Source: Actinomycetota bacterium | Lineage (GTDB): Bacteria > Actinomycetota > Actinomycetes > Streptosporangiales > Streptosporangiaceae | Assembly (NCBI GenBank): GCA_003168295.1 | Contig: PMST01000351.1 | Location: 26,707 to 61,355 of the forward strand | Length of the DNA stretch: 34,649 nt | Direction: 5' to 3' | Part shown: positions 31,008 through 34,649 of the stretch, piece after piece | Layout of the letters: every line of letters starts with the position of its first letter | Position numbering within the stretch: position 1 is the first letter of the stretch | The notes under the pieces: model-generated | What the model saw: only the letters and a program-made list of their open reading frames with translations | Database searches by the model: none | What the model was told of the DNA's origin: nothing | Position numbers and translations under genes: made by a program

Positions 31008-31872
31008 GCTGGCCGAGGCACGGATCGCCGTGCGGAAGACCTACAAGCTCTATATCGGCGGGGCTTTCCCCCGTTCGGAAAGCGGAAGGTCCTACGTGGT
31101 GACCGACCACAAGGGCGGGTTCGCGGCCAACGCGGCGATGGCCTCGCGCAAGGATGCGCGGGACGCCGTCGCGGCCGCACGCAAGGCGTTCGGCGGCTGG
31201 TCCGCGGCGACCGCCTACAACCGGGGCCAGGTGCTCTACCGCGTCGCCGAGCTGCTTGAGGGCAGGCGGGCGCAGTTCGTCGCCGAAGTGCGCGCGGCCG
31301 AGGGGCTGGGGCCGCGGCGGGCCGAGGCCCTGGTGGACGCGGCCATTGACCGGTGGGTGTGGTACGCGGGCTGGGCGGACAAGATCGCTCAGGTGCGCGG
31401 CGCGACCAATCCGGTGGCCGGCCCCTACTTCAACTTCTCGCTGCCCGAGCCGACGGGCGTGGTGGCGGTGATCGCGCCGGAGGCCTCGAGCCTGCTTGGC
31501 TTCGTATCGGTGGTCGCGCCCGCGGTCGTCAGCGGCAACACGGTGGTGGCGCTGGCCAGCGAGCGGTTCCCGCTGCCCGCTGTGTCGCTGTCCGAGGTGC
31601 TCGCCACCTCCGATGTCCCCGGCGGCGTGATCAACGTGCTGACCGGCCGCACAGCCGAGGTCGCGCCTTGGCTGGCCTCGCACATGGACGTCAATGCCAT
31701 AGACCTGTGCGGAGCGCCGGATGAACTGGCCGACGACCTAGCCGTGGCCGCGGCCGAGAACCTCAAGCGTGTCGTCCGGATCGGCGACGAGGACTGGGCT
31801 CTGCCTCCTGGCTTGAAGCGCATGTTCGCCTACCTGGAGACCAAGACCGTCTGGCACCCAGCCGGAACCTGA
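31000..31872 (+). CDS. truncated aldehyde-dehydrogenase-like protein (no catalytic domain)
   Basis: Predicted 290-residue protein homologous to the first ~60% of an aldehyde dehydrogenase: YKLYIGGAFPRSESGRSY, AARKAFGGWSAATAYNRGQVLYRVAELLEGR, PTGVVAVIAPEASSLLGF and FPLPAVSLSEVLATSDVPGGVINVLTG. The Rossmann region survives in altered form (PWN is replaced by APE), but the ELGG Glu, the G-Q-x-C Cys and the whole catalytic domain are absent. It ends with its own tail (GLKRMFAYLETKTVWHP), so this is not a fresh frameshift. The 8-bp overlap with the full-length enzyme suggests a structural or regulatory partner. Catalysis on its own is not expected. Confidence 0.85.
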   Translation: MSELAEARIAVRKTYKLYIGGAFPRSESGRSYVVTDHKGGFAANAAMASRKDARDAVAAARKAFGGWSAATAYNRGQVLYRVAELLEGRRAQFVAEVRAAEGLGPRRAEALVDAAIDRWVWYAGWADKIAQVRGATNPVAGPYFNFSLPEPTGVVAVIAPEASSLLGFVSVVAPAVVSGNTVVALASERFPLPAVSLSEVLATSDVPGGVINVLTGRTAEVAPWLASHMDVNAIDLCGAPDELADDLAVAAAENLKRVVRIGDEDWALPPGLKRMFAYLETKTVWHPAGT

Positions 31873-31888
31873 GCCGTCTGGCCCAGGA

Positions 31889-31917
31889 CCCGGGCATCTC
31901 CGGGATCACTTTTACCT
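31889..31917 (+). terminator. possible terminator of the deoC operon
   Basis: CCCGG (31889-31893) and CCGGG (31900-31904) form a short stem, followed by CACTTTTACC, the only T-rich tail seen after a hairpin in this window. It begins 16 bp after the stop. Confidence 0.4.
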
Positions 31918-31953
31918 CACGCGTTTCTTTCAAATTTATGTCCTATTTGGTAC

Positions 31954-31981
31954 TTGCATGGGGCCAATTTACTGATAATCT
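31954..31981 (+). promoter_or_regulatory. candidate promoter of the acidic protein gene
   Basis: TTGCAT (31954-31959) and TAATCT (31976-31981) are separated by 16 bp in an unusually AT-rich stretch, 45 bp before the start codon. It resembles a housekeeping-sigma promoter. Confidence 0.45.
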
Positions 31982-32025
31982 CTTCTACGAAAAATAATTC
32001 GACCTACATCGTTAGGAGACGACCG

Positions 32026-32346
32026 ATGTTCGATTCCCTTACCTGGCGAAGGCAGACGTACGAGCGTCACCTTCTCGGCCTCGACGACGACGGCCTCGAC
32101 GACGAGGATTTCGACGAGTGGGATGACATCGAGGAGGAGGAACGGTACTACCAGGACCAAATCGATGACGGCGAGTCGGCCTTTGTGTCGATGGCCCGCC
32201 TCGCGGCCGACATCGAACGCGGCCGCGCGGAGGTACCGCGAGGCTGGAAGCTCGACCGGCCGAGCCCTGAGGTCTTGGTGTGGACCACTCCGTCCGGACG
32301 TCGTTACGCCTCCACCCTGACCGGTGACCCGCTACCGTTGCCGTGA
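32026..32346 (+). CDS. small acidic hypothetical protein
   Basis: Predicted 106-residue soluble protein, not recognised. The N-terminal third is strongly acidic (LLGLDDDGLDDEDFDEWDDI, then EEEERYY). The C-terminal part is mixed and ends with a beta-hairpin-like WTTPSGRRYASTLTGDPLPLP, preceded by RGWKLDRPSPEVLVW. ATG 32026 has AGGAGA with 8-nt spacing and an AT-rich promoter in front, so the gene looks well expressed; the longer frame to 31954 overlaps the promoter. No membrane segment or known motif. No clear partner nearby. Confidence 0.75.
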   Translation: MFDSLTWRRQTYERHLLGLDDDGLDDEDFDEWDDIEEEERYYQDQIDDGESAFVSMARLAADIERGRAEVPRGWKLDRPSPEVLVWTTPSGRRYASTLTGDPLPLP

Positions 32347-32450
32347 CACATATGCATCGTCAGCCGCGCATGGTGAACGCTAAGCCGGGGAAGAAACGAG
32401 ATTCTGTCTGGTAATCGTCCGCGCGGGTTGCGCCGCGGCGAGGAGGAAGA

Positions 32451-32828
32451 ATGCCGTCCACGCTTCAGCCGGTAATCGTGACCCCGAGCCTGCCGCTGTT
32501 GCTCGCCTTCTATAAGGCCCTGTTTGGCGCCGAGGAGGTCTCGCGCGTCCCGGAAGACGGCCCCGCCTTCTACGTTGGCCTCAGGATCGGCAATGCCGAG
32601 CTCGGCGTGGTGGCGGACGGAGATGCCCACATCGACGCCCCGCAGCGGATCCTGCTCAACGTGAACATCGCCGACCTAGACGTCGGAGATGTAGACGGCC
32701 TGCTTGAGCACGTGGAAGCCCTGGGCGGACGCGTGCTCGGCGCGCCGAACGACATGCCCTGGGGCCAGCGAGTCGCTCACATCCAGGACCCGGACGGCAA
32801 CACGGTCAACCTCAGCCAGCCCATCTAG
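32451..32828 (+). CDS. VOC family (glyoxalase/bleomycin-resistance-like) protein
   Basis: Predicted 125-residue protein with one vicinal-oxygen-chelate module pair. Typical signs are the early PSLPLLLAFYKALFGAEEV, the middle ILLNVNIADLDVGDVDGLLEHVEALGG and the end WGQRVAHIQDPDGNTVNLSQP. Such proteins dimerise and bind metals or small hydrophobic compounds; roles range from dioxygenase to drug sequestration. Metal ligands of glyoxalase I are not all evident, so enzymatic activity is uncertain. AGGAGGAAGA precedes ATG 32451. Confidence 0.88.
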   Translation: MPSTLQPVIVTPSLPLLLAFYKALFGAEEVSRVPEDGPAFYVGLRIGNAELGVVADGDAHIDAPQRILLNVNIADLDVGDVDGLLEHVEALGGRVLGAPNDMPWGQRVAHIQDPDGNTVNLSQPI

Positions 32829-32877
32829 CCCGGTCGCCTCTCGTCACGTTCCCTTCGAATGCTGACTCCATGAACTA

Positions 32878-32901
32878 TCCCGGATGTAACTGTCACCGGG
32901 A
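32878..32901 (+). terminator. possible hairpin after the VOC gene
   Basis: TCCCGG (32878-32883) pairs with CCGGGA (32896-32901) over a 12-nt loop, 50 bp after the VOC stop. Short stem and no T-tract, so support is weak. Confidence 0.3.
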
Positions 32902-33051
32902 AACCTGTTCGCTTGTTCCGCCGTGTCGTTCCCCTGAAATGTCGTAGCCATCCCCTAGAATCGAACTAGAAAGCTACAAAGACCCCGGCCGCCAGCCAGC
33001 CCCCAGGGGAACCACCCGCCCGCGCCGCCCGGAGGGGAGGTGAGCACCGCC

Positions 33052-34649
33052 ATGACCACGCCCGCGCCGCCCGCCAGCACCAGCGAGGCACTGGGGATGC
33101 TGACCTCCGCCCTGGCCTACCTGGCCGCCGCCGATGCGACCCAGATGCCGGCCGAGGTCCAGGCCCAGTGCCTTTACACGCTGGAGCGGGCCGACGCGAT
33201 GGGCACCGCCGCGCGGGCCTCGGTCCTGGCCGCGTTCATCGCCTCCCAGGGCTACTGCGCCGACGGCGACTACAGCGCCCGGTCCTGGCTGATGCACCAG
33301 ACCCGCGTCACCAAGGGCACCGCGGTCGAGCACACCGGCTGGTCCCGTCGGACCGGCACCAACCCCCGGGTCATCGCCGCGCTGGCGGCCGGGGGCCTGT
33401 TCTCACGGTCCTACGCCCGCACCATCTGCCACTGGACCGACAAGCTGCCTGAGGACTGCCGGGACAGCGCGGACGCGATCCTGGTCAGCGCCGCGCTGAT
33501 GGGGATGGAACTGCCGGACCTGGCCGCGCTGGCCGCCGAGATCGAGGCCCGGTCCCGGCCCGATGTGCCCGATGAGGACGGCCACCGGTTTGAGGACCGC
33601 GCGGTCAAGCTGGAGACCACCTTCGGCGGCGCCGGCGTGCTGACCGGCGACCTGAGTCCCGAATGCGCGGCGGTGGTGACCGCGGTGCTGGACGCGCTGT
33701 CGGCGCCGCGGGGCGCGGAGGATGACCGCAGTCATGTGCAGCGGTATCACGACGCTTTGGAGGAGGCGTGCCGGCGGCTGGTCGCGGCGGGCCTGCTGCC
33801 GGAGCGGGCGGGGCAGCCGGTCCGGGTGACCGGGCATATTCACCTGAAAGACCTAACCGACCTCGACGTCGGCTCCGCCCTGCAAAAGCAGTGGACCGAG
33901 GAGGTCCGGGGCGCGTGGGCGGCGGCCCGCGCGGCCGCCTCAGAGGGCGGCAGTGACGGCGGGGTGTGGCTGGAGGACGAGGCCGCGGAGGGGTTCGCGT
34001 GCGATGCGTCGGTGACCCCGGTGGTGCTGGGCACCGTGGATCCGGGCGTGCTGGAGGACCTGGTCCGGTTCTGCGTGCGGCTGGCGGGTCACGGCCTCGG
34101 CCGCTGCACCCCCGCCCCCGGCCCCCGCCCCTCCACCGACCCGGACCACCCCGCCTCGGACCACAGGGACCCGGACCCGGCCGGCCTGGGGGAGCCGGTG
34201 CCGGATCGGCAGCCGCTGCCGCCCGGGCTGAGCCGCGAGTCGCTCGAGCGGGAGATCATCGGCCGGGCCGTCGCCTTGCTCTCGGGCCCCGGCGGGCTCG
34301 CGAGCTTCCTGCGCCGCCGCGAGCTCGGGGCCCGGCTCGGCGGTCCCAGCCAGCCGCTCGACATCGGCTACAGCAACGATGTCCCGGCCGGGATCCGCAA
34401 TGCGGTCAAGGCCCGGGACCGTAAGTGCCAGTGGGCCGGGGGCTGTGACCAGCCCGCCTCAGCCTGCGAGGTGCATCATCTCAAGCACAAGGGGCACGGA
34501 GGCGAAACTAGTCTCGATAATTGCATCCTGATCTGCTTCTTCCACCATCAGATCATGATTCACCGGAAGGGCTGGACCCTGGTCCGCAACGCCGACGGGA
34601 CCACCACCGCGTGGAACCGCGACCGGTCCAAGGTGCTGCGCAGCCACAG
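33052..34649 (+). CDS. HNH endonuclease of the 13E12/DUF222 family (cut by window end)
   Basis: An open frame of 532 codons with no stop before the window ends. The N-terminal DUF222 region includes LYTLERADAMGTAARASVLAAF, YSARSWLMHQTRV, and GLFSRSYARTICHWTDKLPEDCRDSA. The C-terminal HNH domain has the zinc Cys pairs (CQWAGGCDQPASACEVHH), then HHLKHKGHGGETSLDNCILIC and FFHHQIMIHRKGW. This repeated actinobacterial family is probably a nuclease, sometimes mobile-element linked; its biological role is unclear. The start is ATG 33052, with GTG 33040 also possible; GGAGGGGAGG lies at 33031-33040. TAGAAT at 32956-32961 may be its -10 element. Only a few residues should be missing at the C-terminus. 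Confidence 0.9.
   Translation, partial: MTTPAPPASTSEALGMLTSALAYLAAADATQMPAEVQAQCLYTLERADAMGTAARASVLAAFIASQGYCADGDYSARSWLMHQTRVTKGTAVEHTGWSRRTGTNPRVIAALAAGGLFSRSYARTICHWTDKLPEDCRDSADAILVSAALMGMELPDLAALAAEIEARSRPDVPDEDGHRFEDRAVKLETTFGGAGVLTGDLSPECAAVVTAVLDALSAPRGAEDDRSHVQRYHDALEEACRRLVAAGLLPERAGQPVRVTGHIHLKDLTDLDVGSALQKQWTEEVRGAWAAARAAASEGGSDGGVWLEDEAAEGFACDASVTPVVLGTVDPGVLEDLVRFCVRLAGHGLGRCTPAPGPRPSTDPDHPASDHRDPDPAGLGEPVPDRQPLPPGLSRESLEREIIGRAVALLSGPGGLASFLRRRELGARLGGPSQPLDIGYSNDVPAGIRNAVKARDRKCQWAGGCDQPASACEVHHLKHKGHGGETSLDNCILICFFHHQIMIHRKGWTLVRNADGTTTAWNRDRSKVLRSH

Noticed and set aside
31000..31872. Reading the second aldehyde-dehydrogenase-like gene as a frameshifted pseudogene
   Set aside because: The frame ends with a coherent tail and the bases after the stop do not encode the missing catalytic domain in another frame; a terminator-like hairpin follows.

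Overview
The window is very GC-rich, uses many GTG starts, stop/start overlaps of the ATGA type and U-tract-less hairpins, and carries families typical of Actinomycetota (DUF5937-type ArsR regulator, YtrA-type GntR, 13E12/DUF222 HNH protein, deoC-ALDH-ALDH operon). It is most probably chromosomal DNA of a filamentous or soil actinomycete; no genus can be fixed from the sequence alone. No tRNA, rRNA, CRISPR array or transposase was seen.

Layout. 20-2460: a divergent ArsR-like regulator and MFS exporter. 2591-8246: a carbohydrate block with a sulfotransferase, a five-blade-propeller glycosidase-like protein, a GH39-like hydrolase and a secreted PF10091-type hydrolase. 8341-10671: a YtrA-like GntR/ABC ATPase/ABC permease operon with a 24-bp inverted-repeat operator at its head. 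10893-19403: a lasso-peptide gene cluster. 19534-20064: a YefM-YoeB toxin-antitoxin pair. 20116-21476: a zinc alcohol/polyol dehydrogenase and a DUF3054 membrane protein. 21797-26406: an HtrA-like protease, then two GT4 glycosyltransferases and an SGNH hydrolase in one operon. 26505-28494: an amidase and an alpha/beta hydrolase. 28631-31872: deoC, an aldehyde dehydrogenase and a truncated aldehyde-dehydrogenase-like partner. 32026-34649: a small acidic protein, a VOC protein and an HNH protein cut by the window end.

The main discovery is the lasso cluster. A 59-codon gene at 10893-11072 encodes a precursor with a W-x2-P-x-I recognition motif, a Thr at -2, and a predicted 18-residue core AGSGVFNDGGAVHQPTPT, in which Ala1 and Asp8 can form an eight-residue macrolactam and the last residue is a phosphorylatable Thr. 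It is followed by the macrolactam synthetase (C). A convergent, tightly overlapped operon encodes, in transcription order, a nucleotidyltransferase, an ABC exporter (D), the PqqD-like recognition element (B1), the transglutaminase-like leader peptidase (B2), an HPr-kinase-like protein, a sulfotransferase and a second HPr-kinase-like protein. The core start AG-x-G resembles paeninodin, whose C-terminal Ser is phosphorylated by an HprK-like kinase. Two kinases, a sulfotransferase and a nucleotidyltransferase together suggest a lasso peptide with several tail modifications. The promoter and first codons of the precursor gene are duplicated just before the synthetase gene, where a 28-codon remnant ORF is translationally coupled to it. 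The nucleotidyltransferase reading frame contains about 40 conserved-looking codons upstream of its first usual start and probably begins at an ATT with a strong ribosome binding site.
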